In this document: positions 24,996 through 32,058 of the stretch, one piece after another | How the letters are laid out: every line of letters starts with the position of its first letter | How positions within the stretch are numbered: position 1 is the stretch's first letter | DNA from: Achromobacter aloeverae | Lineage (GTDB): Bacteria > Pseudomonadota > Gammaproteobacteria > Burkholderiales > Burkholderiaceae_B | NCBI RefSeq assembly: GCF_004121055.1 | Contig: NZ_PYAL01000001.1 | Location: 186,001-250,000, forward strand | Direction of reading: 5' to 3' | DNA: 64,000 nt | The notes under the pieces: model-generated | Told to the model about the DNA's origin: nothing | The model's database searches: none | What the model saw: only the letters and a program-made list of their open reading frames with translations | Translations under genes and position numbers: made by a program

Positions 24996-26053
24996 CACGC
25001 GGCCACCCGCTTGACCATCGCTACGCCCGACTCGCGCGTGCCCAGCTTGCCGCCGACATCGCGCGTGCATTCCTGCGCGGCGATGCTGTCCGCGATGGCC
25101 CGCTCGATGACGGCCGCGGCTTCGATGAACTTGCGATCACCCTTGCGCTGTCCGTGCCAGTTAAGCAGCATGGCGGCCGACAACACTTGCGAGATGGGGT
25201 TGGCGAGGTCCTGGCCCGCGATATCCGGCGCCGAACCGTGCGCCGCCTGGCCCATGGCGTACTCGCGGCCGGCATTCAGCGAACCGCCCAGTCCGAGGCT
25301 GCCCGACATCTCGGCGGTCAGGTCGGACAGGATGTCGCCGAACATATTGGTGGTGACGATGACGTCGTAGCGCTGCGGCGCGCGCACCACGTGGGCCATC
25401 ATGGCGTCGACGATGACGTCGTCCACGACCACCTCGGGGAATTCCTTGCCCACTTCGTGGCAGACATCGATGAACATGCCGTCGCCCCGCTTGAGCACGT
25501 TGGCCTTGTGCACGATGGTGACGTGCTTCTTGCGCGTCATCGCCAGCTCGAACGCCGAGCGCGCGATGCGTTCGCAGCAAAAGCGCGTGATCCGGCGCAG
25601 CGACACCACCACGTCGGCGGTGATCTGCATTTCGCTGTTGCCCGATTCGATATTGCGATCGGCGTAGAACCCCTCGGTGTTCTCGCGCACCACCACCAGG
25701 TCGAATTCACCCAGGCGCGGCTTCATGCCGGGATAGGTGCGGGCCGGACGGATGTTGGCATGCAGGTCCAGTTCCTTGCGGAAGAACTTGGACGGGTTGA
25801 TTTCGCCCTTGGCCTCGTCCTTGAAGTCGTAGGTGGCCATGGGCCCCAGCAGCAGGCCGTCGGCCGCCTTGACCTTCTCCAGCAAGGCCGGCGTGACCGT
25901 GGCGCCGTGCTGCTTCAGGCTGTCGTGGCCGGCGATGTCGTGCTCGAACACGAGGCCCAGGTCAAAGCGCTGCGATGCCGCCTTGAGCACGTCGACGGCG
26001 ACGGCGACGGTTTCGGGGCCGATGCCATCGCCGGGAATAACCACTATCTTCAT
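24995..26053 (-). CDS. Isocitrate/isopropylmalate-family dehydrogenase (tartrate DH-like)
   Basis: Predicted 352-residue NAD-dependent, metal-dependent decarboxylating dehydrogenase. The N-terminus IVVIPGDGIGPE is the family signature; VVRENTEGFYAD near 128-139 and KANVLKRGDGMF near 186-197 are the substrate and cofactor loops. The late TTNMFGDILSDL and HGSAPDIAGQDLANP motifs hold the metal-binding aspartates and NAD loop. Sequence style is closest to tartrate dehydrogenase/decarboxylase and homoisocitrate-like enzymes. It is separated from Bug gene 5 by an 11-copy 13-bp repeat array that occupies most of its leader region, which may affect its expression. Confidence 0.92.
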   Translation of the reverse strand: MKIVVIPGDGIGPETVAVAVDVLKAASQRFDLGLVFEHDIAGHDSLKQHGATVTPALLEKVKAADGLLLGPMATYDFKDEAKGEINPSKFFRKELDLHANIRPARTYPGMKPRLGEFDLVVVRENTEGFYADRNIESGNSEMQITADVVVSLRRITRFCCERIARSAFELAMTRKKHVTIVHKANVLKRGDGMFIDVCHEVGKEFPEVVVDDVIVDAMMAHVVRAPQRYDVIVTTNMFGDILSDLTAEMSGSLGLGGSLNAGREYAMGQAAHGSAPDIAGQDLANPISQVLSAAMLLNWHGQRKGDRKFIEAAAVIERAIADSIAAQECTRDVGGKLGTRESGVAMVKRVAA

Positions 26054-26072
26054 GATGAATCCTTATGTGTTG

Positions 26073-26215
26073 ATGCCGTTGCTTGATGACCTTGCTTGAT
26101 GGCCTTGCTTCATGGCCTTGCTTCATGGCCTTGCTTCATGGCCCTGCTTCATGGCCTTGCTTCAGGGTCCTGCTTCCTGGCCATGGTTCATGGCCCTGCT
26201 CGATGCCCTTGCCCG
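26073..26215. repeat. 13-bp tandem repeat array, 11 units
   Basis: Eleven contiguous 13-bp units cover 143 bases between the stop of Bug gene 5 and the start of the dehydrogenase (minus strand). The core unit ATGGCCTTGCTTC is exact at 26099-26137 and 26151-26163; the flanking units differ by one to five bases. A unit length of 13 leaves the array open in several frames, which produces spurious repetitive open frames. It looks like a minisatellite in the dehydrogenase leader. Confidence 0.92.
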
Positions 26216-26217
26216 CC

Positions 26218-27234
26218 CTACTCCACCTGGATGCCTGTCGCTTGCACCAGCTTCTGGTACTTCGCCGCCTCGTCCCGCACGAATTGCCCGAACTCCGCCA
26301 CCGTGTTCGGACGCACGGCGGCGCCATCGGCTTCGAAGCGCGCCTTCACGGACGGCTCGGCCAGGACTGCGTTCAAGGCGGCGTTGAGCTGCTCGACGAC
26401 GGGCCCGGGCGTGGCAGCCGGCGCGAACACGCCGCCCCACAGGCTGAACTGGAAGTCCGGCAGCACCACTTCCGCCACGGTCGGCACCTTGGGCAGGACC
26501 TTCAGGCGCTCACGCGACGATACCGCAAGCGCACGCAATCGGCCCGAGTTCAAATGGGGCATCACCGCCGACGCGCTGGAGAAAAAGAAATCGACGTGGC
26601 CGCCCAGCAGGTCCGACATCGCCTGGCCCGCGCCCTTGTAGGGCGCATGCACCATGCGCGTCTGGGTTCCCAGGGCCAGCGCCGCGGCGGCCAGGTGGCC
26701 CGGCGTGGCGGTGCCCGACGACGCATAGGCCAGCGCATCGGGCTTGGCGCGCGCGGCGGTGAGCAAGGCCTGGAGGTCCGCATACGGCGACTTCTCCGGC
26801 ACCGCCAGCACCAGCGGCGAATCGCCCACCAGGATGACCGGCGCGAATTCCTTCAGCGGATCGTAGCCCAGCGTCCTGGACGCGAACTGGTTGACGGCGA
26901 TCTCGCCGGTCTGGCCCAGCAGCAGCGTATAGCCGTCGGCCGGCGCGCGCAGCACCACGCGCGACCCGACGGCGCCGGATGCGCCCGCGCGGTTCTCGAC
27001 GATGACCGTCCACTTGTTCTCGGTGCCCAGGCGCTCGGCCAGCACGCGGGCGAACACATCGCCCTGTCCGCCCGGCGCATACGGCACCACCAGCGTCACC
27101 GGCTTGTCGGGATAGGCATTGCCGGCGGCCCAGGCGCGGCCGCCCAGGGCCCAGGCGCAAGCCGCTGCAGTTGCCGTTGCGGTCGCCTTGATGAAGGTCC
27201 GGCGCGTCTGGCCGTCGATAGGATCATGCTGCAT
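26218..27234 (-). CDS. Bug/TctC-family periplasmic solute receptor (5)
   Basis: Predicted 338-residue receptor with a twin-arginine signal (GQTRRTFIKATATATAAA) cleaved near AWA. Landmarks are LVVPYAPGGQGDVFA, VENRAGASGAVGS, VHAPYKGAGQAMSDL and LRALAVSSRER. ATG 27234 has a GAGGAG site; the longer frame is the shadow of Bug gene 6. It follows that gene by 11 bases, so two different Bug receptors are made from one transcript. The mature parts clearly differ, so this is not a recent duplication. The shared pathway is the GntR / dehydrogenase / amidohydrolase unit. Confidence 0.92.
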   Translation of the reverse strand: MQHDPIDGQTRRTFIKATATATAAACAWALGGRAWAAGNAYPDKPVTLVVPYAPGGQGDVFARVLAERLGTENKWTVIVENRAGASGAVGSRVVLRAPADGYTLLLGQTGEIAVNQFASRTLGYDPLKEFAPVILVGDSPLVLAVPEKSPYADLQALLTAARAKPDALAYASSGTATPGHLAAAALALGTQTRMVHAPYKGAGQAMSDLLGGHVDFFFSSASAVMPHLNSGRLRALAVSSRERLKVLPKVPTVAEVVLPDFQFSLWGGVFAPAATPGPVVEQLNAALNAVLAEPSVKARFEADGAAVRPNTVAEFGQFVRDEAAKYQKLVQATGIQVE

Positions 27235-27245
27235 GTCCGGTCTCC

Positions 27246-28238
27246 TCAATCCATCTTCATGCCGGACTTGCTCACGACCTGGCGCCACATCTTCAGCTCG
27301 CTGTCCAAGGTCCTGGCGAGCGTTTCCGGAGGTCCGCTGTAGGCTTCGGCCCCCTCGTTCTTCAGGCGCTCCGCGACGATCCTGTCGGCGGCGGCGGCAT
27401 TCACGTCCTTGTTCAGCTTGTCGATGATGGCCTGCGGCGTGCCGGCCGGCGCCAGCACGGCCCACCAGGTCGAGATATCGAAATCGGGCACGCCCGCTTC
27501 CTCCACCGTGGGTACGTCCGGGAACAGCGGCGAACGGGTCTTGCTGGTCACCGCCAGCAGGTCGACGCGCTGGTCCTTCACCTGGGGCAGGATGGTCGGC
27601 ACCGTCGCGAAGAACACTTGCACGCGGCCGGCCAGCAGGTCCACGGTGGCCGGGCCGCTGCCCTTGTAGGGCACATGGGTCATGTGCGCGTCGGTCTTCT
27701 GCTTGAACAGTTCGCCGGCCAGGTGGTTGATGCTGCCGTTGCCGGCCGAGCAGAAATTCAGGTTGGCGTCCGGCTTGGCCGCCAGTTGCCGCAGGTCCGC
27801 GATGCCCTTGAGCTTCAGGTCCTTGCTGGCGACCACCAGCAGCGGGCCGCGGCCCAGCAGCGCGATGGGGGCGAAGGACTTCTGCACGTCGTAGTTGGTG
27901 GCCACGCCCGCCGCCGCGTTGGTGACGAAGGTCGACGTGGCGAACAACAGCGTATAGCCATCCGGACGCGCATTGGCGACCATGCCGGCGCCGATGGCGC
28001 CACCGCCGCCGCCGCGGTTCTCGACCACCACCGAGCGGCCCAGGCGGTCGGCCAGCGTGCGCGCCAGGTCGCGGGCGATGCTGTCGGTGCCGCCGCCCGC
28101 CGCGAACGGCACGACCAGGGTAATGGGATGGCTGGGATAGTCATCGCCGGCTTGCGCGGCCGTCGGCGCGCCCAGCGCGGGAATGCACAGGGCCAGCCCC
28201 GCCAGCAGGCGCCGGCGGGAGAAACTCAACTTCCACAT
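27246..28238 (-). CDS. Bug/TctC-family periplasmic solute receptor (6)
   Basis: Predicted 330-residue receptor. The signal has three arginines before the core (SFSRRRLLAGLAL) and cleaves near AQA; it may be Tat- or Sec-dependent. Landmarks are LVVPFAAGGGTDSIA, VENRGGGGGAIGAG (an unusual five-glycine run), THVPYKGSGPATVDL and VDLLAVTSKTR. It is the second gene after the GntR regulator (27-base gap) and the first of two adjacent receptors. Confidence 0.92.
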   Translation of the reverse strand: MWKLSFSRRRLLAGLALCIPALGAPTAAQAGDDYPSHPITLVVPFAAGGGTDSIARDLARTLADRLGRSVVVENRGGGGGAIGAGMVANARPDGYTLLFATSTFVTNAAAGVATNYDVQKSFAPIALLGRGPLLVVASKDLKLKGIADLRQLAAKPDANLNFCSAGNGSINHLAGELFKQKTDAHMTHVPYKGSGPATVDLLAGRVQVFFATVPTILPQVKDQRVDLLAVTSKTRSPLFPDVPTVEEAGVPDFDISTWWAVLAPAGTPQAIIDKLNKDVNAAAADRIVAERLKNEGAEAYSGPPETLARTLDSELKMWRQVVSKSGMKMD

Positions 28239-28265
28239 TGTTCGTGTCTCCGTATCACGCCGCGC

Positions 28266-28898
28266 TCATCCCTGGCGCAGCATCTTCAAACGTTCCAGCA
28301 GGGCCTGATGAATATGGTGTTGGGCGGCCTCTTGCGCCGCGCGGGGATCGCGCGCGCGGATGGCCGCGACGATGGCGTCGTGCTCCGTGTTCGACCGGGC
28401 GGCGCGCGCGGGCGTGCTCAGCGTGCTGCGTCCCAGCAGGTATGTGGTTTCCGTGAGCGACTGCAAGGACCGGATCAGATAGCGGTTGTGCGCCGCGCCG
28501 TACACGGCTTGGTGAAAGCGCAGGTTCTGCGCCACGGGATCGCCCCCGTCGCCATCGTCCAGGATGGCCTGCATGTTGGCGATGTCCGCGTCGGACGCAT
28601 GGCGTGCGGCGAGTTCGGCCGCGGCGCCCTCCAGCACCTGGCGCATGGCATACAACTCGCCGACTTCCTGCGGGTCCATCGACGTGACCACCAGGCCGCG
28701 CCCGGGCTCATGCGTGATCAGGCCTTCGTCCTGGATGCGCTTGAGCGCCTCGCGCACCGGGGTACGCCCCATGTCGAGCAGGTTGGCGACCTCGATCTCG
28801 CGCAGCCGGTGATCCGGGCCGAACAGGCCGGCCAGGATGCGGCGCTTGATCTCGTTGTAGGCGGCGTGCGACTGCGAATTCGCCTTGGCGATGGGCAT
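28266..28898 (-). CDS. GntR/FadR-family transcriptional regulator
   Basis: Predicted 210-residue regulator and first gene of the minus-strand operon with two Bug receptors, a dehydrogenase and an amidohydrolase. The winged helix reads AYNEIKRRILAGLFGPDHRLREIEVANLLDMGRTPVREALKRIQDEGLI with GRGLVV as wing. The FCD domain has ELYAMRQVLEGAAAELAA, NLRFHQAVYGAAHN and EHDAIVAAIRARD. I use ATG 28898; an upstream TTG-initiated form would cross the AT-rich operator. As an operon-leading GntR with an inverted TGTAT/ATACA repeat just upstream, it probably represses its own operon until the imported acid binds. Confidence 0.9.
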   Translation of the reverse strand: MPIAKANSQSHAAYNEIKRRILAGLFGPDHRLREIEVANLLDMGRTPVREALKRIQDEGLITHEPGRGLVVTSMDPQEVGELYAMRQVLEGAAAELAARHASDADIANMQAILDDGDGGDPVAQNLRFHQAVYGAAHNRYLIRSLQSLTETTYLLGRSTLSTPARAARSNTEHDAIVAAIRARDPRAAQEAAQHHIHQALLERLKMLRQG

Positions 28899-28918
28899 GG
28901 AGGTCTCGTCCGTATTTT

Positions 28919-28936
28919 TGTATATTTTTGCATACA
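28919..28936. promoter_or_regulatory. Candidate GntR autoregulatory operator
   Basis: TGTAT and ATACA half-sites are separated by 8 AT-rich bases, 21-38 bases upstream of the GntR start. GntR-type proteins often bind short GTAT/ATAC-like inverted repeats. The spacing is wider than the classical site, so this is a suggestion only. Confidence 0.4.
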
Positions 28937-29024
28937 TAAAATTCGGACGCAAATTTTCGCGGCGGGCGCCTATCCAGGACCCGCGGCCCTCGGCCCCGCC
29001 AACGTGCCGCGCACGCTGCGCGCA

Positions 29025-30173
29025 TCACGCAGCCGTAGCGGCCCCCTGCCCGGCAAAGCGGCTGATCAGGAAAGGATCGATGGGCACCCCGGGCCGGCCG
29101 GTGGCGATCAATTCGGCCATCGTCGCGCCCACGCCGGGCCCGAGCTGGAAGCCATGCCCGCAAAAACCAAAGGCGTAGAACAGTCCGTCCGCCACCGCGC
29201 TGGGCCCCATGATGGGAACGTCGTCCGGCATATAGCCTTCGATGCCGCTCCATACGCGGATGATGCTCAAGCGGCTCAAGGCGGGAACGATGCGCCGCAG
29301 CTGGACGAACTGCTTCAACGGACTATCCGGCAGCACATAGGCGCGGCGCAGGTCCGGATACGCGGGCCCGCGCGCGCAGCCGCCCATCACGATGTTGCCG
29401 CGCTTGACCTGGCGGAAATAGAAAATCTCCTCGATGCTGTCGGAGGAAGCGCCGACGACAGGCACCAGGCAGTATGGAATCGGCTCGGTCACCGCCATCT
29501 GCGGCCCGTGCACCGCGATCGGCACGGGTTCGCCGAACTGGGCCGACAGCGCGCCGCCCCAGGCGCCCGCCGTGATCAGCAGCACGGGGGCGCGATAGAC
29601 CCGTCCATCGGCGCTGGTCGCCGTGTATCCGCCCGCCTCCTTTTCCACGCGCGCGATGTCGACATTCTCGACGATGACGGCGCCGGCACGCTGCGCCGCG
29701 CGCGCGAACGCGGGCGCGGACAGCCTGGGATTGGCGTGGCCATCGTGCGGGGCATGGGAGACGGCCCGCACTTCGGGCCCCAGATAGGGAAAGCGCCAAC
29801 GCATGGCGTCGCCGCGCAGCATCTCCAGCTCCAGGCCATACGGGCGGGCGTCGCGCGCGTACTGCTCCAGCTTGTCGGCCTGAGCGTCGCTGTAGCAGAC
29901 GCGGATATGCCCCGTGGGCAGGAACTCGACGTCGTGCCCGATCAATTCCGGCAAGCGCCCCCATATCTCGCGCGAGCGATTGGCCAGCGGCAGCTGCGGC
30001 AGGAAGCGCCCCTGCCGCCGCACATTGCCGAAATTGGTGCCGCTGGCTTGCTGGCCCACCAGGCCACGCTCCAGCACGGTCACCGGCAAGCCGCGCTGGC
30101 GCAGGAAAAACGCCGTGGCGCACCCCATCAGGCCGCCACCCACGATAAGGACTTCCGACTCGAACTTGTTCAT
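29025..30173 (-). CDS. FAD-dependent amine/opine oxidase, catalytic (DAO-fold) subunit
   Basis: Predicted 382-residue flavoprotein of the D-amino-acid oxidase fold, similar in size and pattern to HcnC, OoxB and the beta subunit of hydroxyproline dehydrogenase. The FAD motif GGGLMGCATAFFL lies at 12-24, followed by TVLERG. The GTNFGNVRRQGR segment near 43-54 and GIEGYMPDDVPIMGP near 320-334 are characteristic of this family; the C-terminal GFCGHGFQLGPGVG closes the FAD site. Its ATG overlaps the stop of the second subunit gene by 4 bases. It is the catalytic subunit of a three-gene oxidase; likely substrates are glycine, an opine, or hydroxyproline-like imino acids. The DAO-type subunit alone cannot tell which. 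Confidence 0.9.
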   Translation of the reverse strand: MNKFESEVLIVGGGLMGCATAFFLRQRGLPVTVLERGLVGQQASGTNFGNVRRQGRFLPQLPLANRSREIWGRLPELIGHDVEFLPTGHIRVCYSDAQADKLEQYARDARPYGLELEMLRGDAMRWRFPYLGPEVRAVSHAPHDGHANPRLSAPAFARAAQRAGAVIVENVDIARVEKEAGGYTATSADGRVYRAPVLLITAGAWGGALSAQFGEPVPIAVHGPQMAVTEPIPYCLVPVVGASSDSIEEIFYFRQVKRGNIVMGGCARGPAYPDLRRAYVLPDSPLKQFVQLRRIVPALSRLSIIRVWSGIEGYMPDDVPIMGPSAVADGLFYAFGFCGHGFQLGPGVGATMAELIATGRPGVPIDPFLISRFAGQGAATAA

Positions 30174-31549
30174 GCGGTCACTTTGCTGGTGGTGGCGGGC
30201 AGGGGTTTCACGGGCGCCTGGGTGCGCAGCCGGCCCACGAGCGCAACGTCGACGCCAGAGCTTGCCGCCACGATCTCCGCGCCGGCCAGGCCGCAGTAGC
30301 GGCCTTGGCACCGTCCCATGCCGACGCGGCTGAAGGCCTTGCTTCGATTGACTTCGCAAGCCCCCTCTTCCCGCACCACGCGGCGCAATTCGCCGACCGT
30401 GATGCCTTCGCAACGACAGGCCATCACGGTATCGTCCAGCGCGGCCGCCTGCGCCGCCGGCCAGGGAAAGGCGCGCGCGATGCCGCGGCGGAAGCGCTCC
30501 ATGCGCGCCAGTTCGCGCAGCAAGGCGGATGCGGACGCTGCGCCGGCCGGCACCGGCAGGCCCGCATCCTGCAACACCGCCAGGCCGGCCAGCGCGCCCG
30601 ACGCCTCCGCGCCGTCGGCGCCTTGCAGCCGCGCGCCATCGCCGGCCAGGTAGACGCCTTGCACCGATGCCCGGCCCCAGGCGTCGATGGCCGGCAGCCA
30701 TTGCCGCGCGACGGCGTCATGGCGGAACTCGCAGCGCAACAGGTCCGCCAACTGCGTCTCCGCCCGCAGGTGATAGCCCATCGCGACCGCATCGCAATCC
30801 ACGGCCTGCTCCCTGCCCGCATCGTCGCGATAGCGCACGGCGCGGACACCCGCGGCATCGTCGCCGTCCACGGCCATCGGCGTTATGCCACTGCGCAAGG
30901 CCACGCCCGCGCGCCGCAGCGACGCCACCAGCGCCATGCCCTTGCGCAGGACGCCGGGGCGCGCCAGCAGTTGCGGCAAGGCCGCGAAACGCGCGCCGCG
31001 CGGCGCCGTGTCCAGGACCGCCGCCACCCGCGCGCCGGCCTTCGAATATTGCGCCGCCACCAGGTAAAGCAAAGGCCCCGTGCCCATGAAAACCACCCGG
31101 CTGCCTATCGCGCACGCCTGGGACTTCAATGCGATCTGCGCGCCGCCCAGGCTGTAGCAGCCCGCCCGCTGCCAGCCCGCGACCGGCATCAGGCGGTCCG
31201 TGGCGCCCGCGCACACCACGATGGCGTCATACGGCACGGACCAGGCACGGCCATCGCGGACCAGATGCAGCGCCTGGTCCGCCGCGTTCCAGGCCAGGGT
31301 CTGGTCGTGATAATCGATATGCGGCCGCAGGCGGTCGAAGGTTTCGTGCAGCGCGCGAGCGCGCGCCGCCTCGCTGCCATAAAGCGTGTCATAGCCGCGC
31401 TTGAATCCTTCCGGCTGGCGGCGATAGATCTGGCCGCCATCGCGGCTGCCTTCGTCGACCAGCACCGGCCGCAAACCGGCACGCACCAGCACCTCCGCGC
31501 AACGCACGCCGGCGGGTCCGGCGCCGACCACCACCACGCGGGGGGTCAT
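30170..31549 (-). CDS. NAD(P)/FAD-dependent oxidoreductase with BFD-like [2Fe-2S] domain
   Basis: Predicted 459-residue second subunit, resembling HcnB, OoxA and the alpha subunit of heteromeric imino-acid dehydrogenases. Two dinucleotide-binding motifs are visible: GAGPAGVRCAEVL at 8-20 and MGTGPLLYLVAAQ near 160. The C-terminal part carries a BFD-like [2Fe-2S] site with CRCEGIT, then CQGRYCG about 32 residues later. It would accept electrons from the catalytic subunit and pass them through iron-sulfur centres. Its ATG overlaps the stop of the small ferredoxin-like gene by 4 bases, and its own stop overlaps the next start, so the three subunits are made in equal amounts. Confidence 0.9.
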   Translation of the reverse strand: MTPRVVVVGAGPAGVRCAEVLVRAGLRPVLVDEGSRDGGQIYRRQPEGFKRGYDTLYGSEAARARALHETFDRLRPHIDYHDQTLAWNAADQALHLVRDGRAWSVPYDAIVVCAGATDRLMPVAGWQRAGCYSLGGAQIALKSQACAIGSRVVFMGTGPLLYLVAAQYSKAGARVAAVLDTAPRGARFAALPQLLARPGVLRKGMALVASLRRAGVALRSGITPMAVDGDDAAGVRAVRYRDDAGREQAVDCDAVAMGYHLRAETQLADLLRCEFRHDAVARQWLPAIDAWGRASVQGVYLAGDGARLQGADGAEASGALAGLAVLQDAGLPVPAGAASASALLRELARMERFRRGIARAFPWPAAQAAALDDTVMACRCEGITVGELRRVVREEGACEVNRSKAFSRVGMGRCQGRYCGLAGAEIVAASSGVDVALVGRLRTQAPVKPLPATTSKVTA

Positions 31550-31839
31550 AGCAATGCCGGCATGGCGGTCAAGACCGCCAGCCCCTCCGTGACGGCCGTG
31601 CCGCAGGCGCGCAGCCGCGTGCCATCCGCCAGCCATACGCCGCAATCCTGGCAGCTGCCCATCAGGCAAAAGCCCGCGCGCCGCTCCGGCCCGAATTCCG
31701 AACGGCGCACGGCGTCGTCGTTGCACAACATGGCCACGAGCAAGGTATCGCCCTCCAGCGCGCGGGCGGCGCGCCCGTCGATGAAAAACGTCAACGGCGG
31801 CCGGTCGGTCTCGGCCAATCGATGGAAACGCGGCGTCAC
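31546..31839 (-). CDS. Small [2Fe-2S] subunit of heterotrimeric oxidase (HcnA-like)
   Basis: Predicted 97-residue ferredoxin-like subunit. The cluster ligands are in CLMGSCQDC near 58-66 and a further cysteine in RACGTAV about 12 residues later. The N-terminus has the short beta-grasp pattern LTFFIDGRAARALEGDTL. Size and cysteine spacing match HcnA and the gamma subunits of opine and hydroxyproline oxidases. It is the first gene of the three-gene operon and reads away from the hyuA operon, sharing a divergent promoter that contains the proposed XRE-cupin sites. Confidence 0.88.
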   Translation of the reverse strand: MTPRFHRLAETDRPPLTFFIDGRAARALEGDTLLVAMLCNDDAVRRSEFGPERRAGFCLMGSCQDCGVWLADGTRLRACGTAVTEGLAVLTAMPALL

Positions 31840-31914
31840 GGTTCAACTCCAGGTGTCGAAAGCGCCAGGGGCGGCGGGTATCCCAGCCAGCCAGAGGATA
31901 CGTCGCCGCCAACA

Positions 31915-31928
31915 TTTTCAATATATTG
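31915..31928. promoter_or_regulatory. Candidate XRE-cupin operator, site A
   Basis: TTTTCAATATATTG, containing the palindrome CAATATATTG, lies in the divergent region between the HcnA-like gene and hyuA. Thirteen of fourteen bases match site D at 41498, about 9.6 kb away in the other divergent promoter of the module. Confidence 0.5.
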
Positions 31929-31998
31929 GATTTTTATCGGGGAAATTTCAGCTAGGGAACACCCTTATACGGATGCAAGCGCCATTTCATTGACGACA

Positions 31999-32012
31999 AT
32001 TTCAATATCATG
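31999..32012. promoter_or_regulatory. Candidate XRE-cupin operator, site B (weak)
   Basis: ATTTCAATATCATG matches the site A motif at 11 of 14 bases and lies 47 bases before the hyuA start. Its right half-site is degraded, so this may be a weaker or chance copy. Confidence 0.3.
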
Positions 32013-32058
32013 AATACTTTTCTGGCACTTTTTCAACCAGAACATCGCCGGGAACGTC

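Noticed and set aside
26083-26641. Open frames encoding MALLHGLASWPCF-like repeats
   Set aside because: They arise from the 13-bp array, which stays open in several frames, and have no ribosome binding site or conserved extension.
27618-30299. An 893-codon plus-strand open frame
   Set aside because: It is antisense to Bug gene 6, the GntR gene and the FAD oxidoreductase and has no recognisable protein features.
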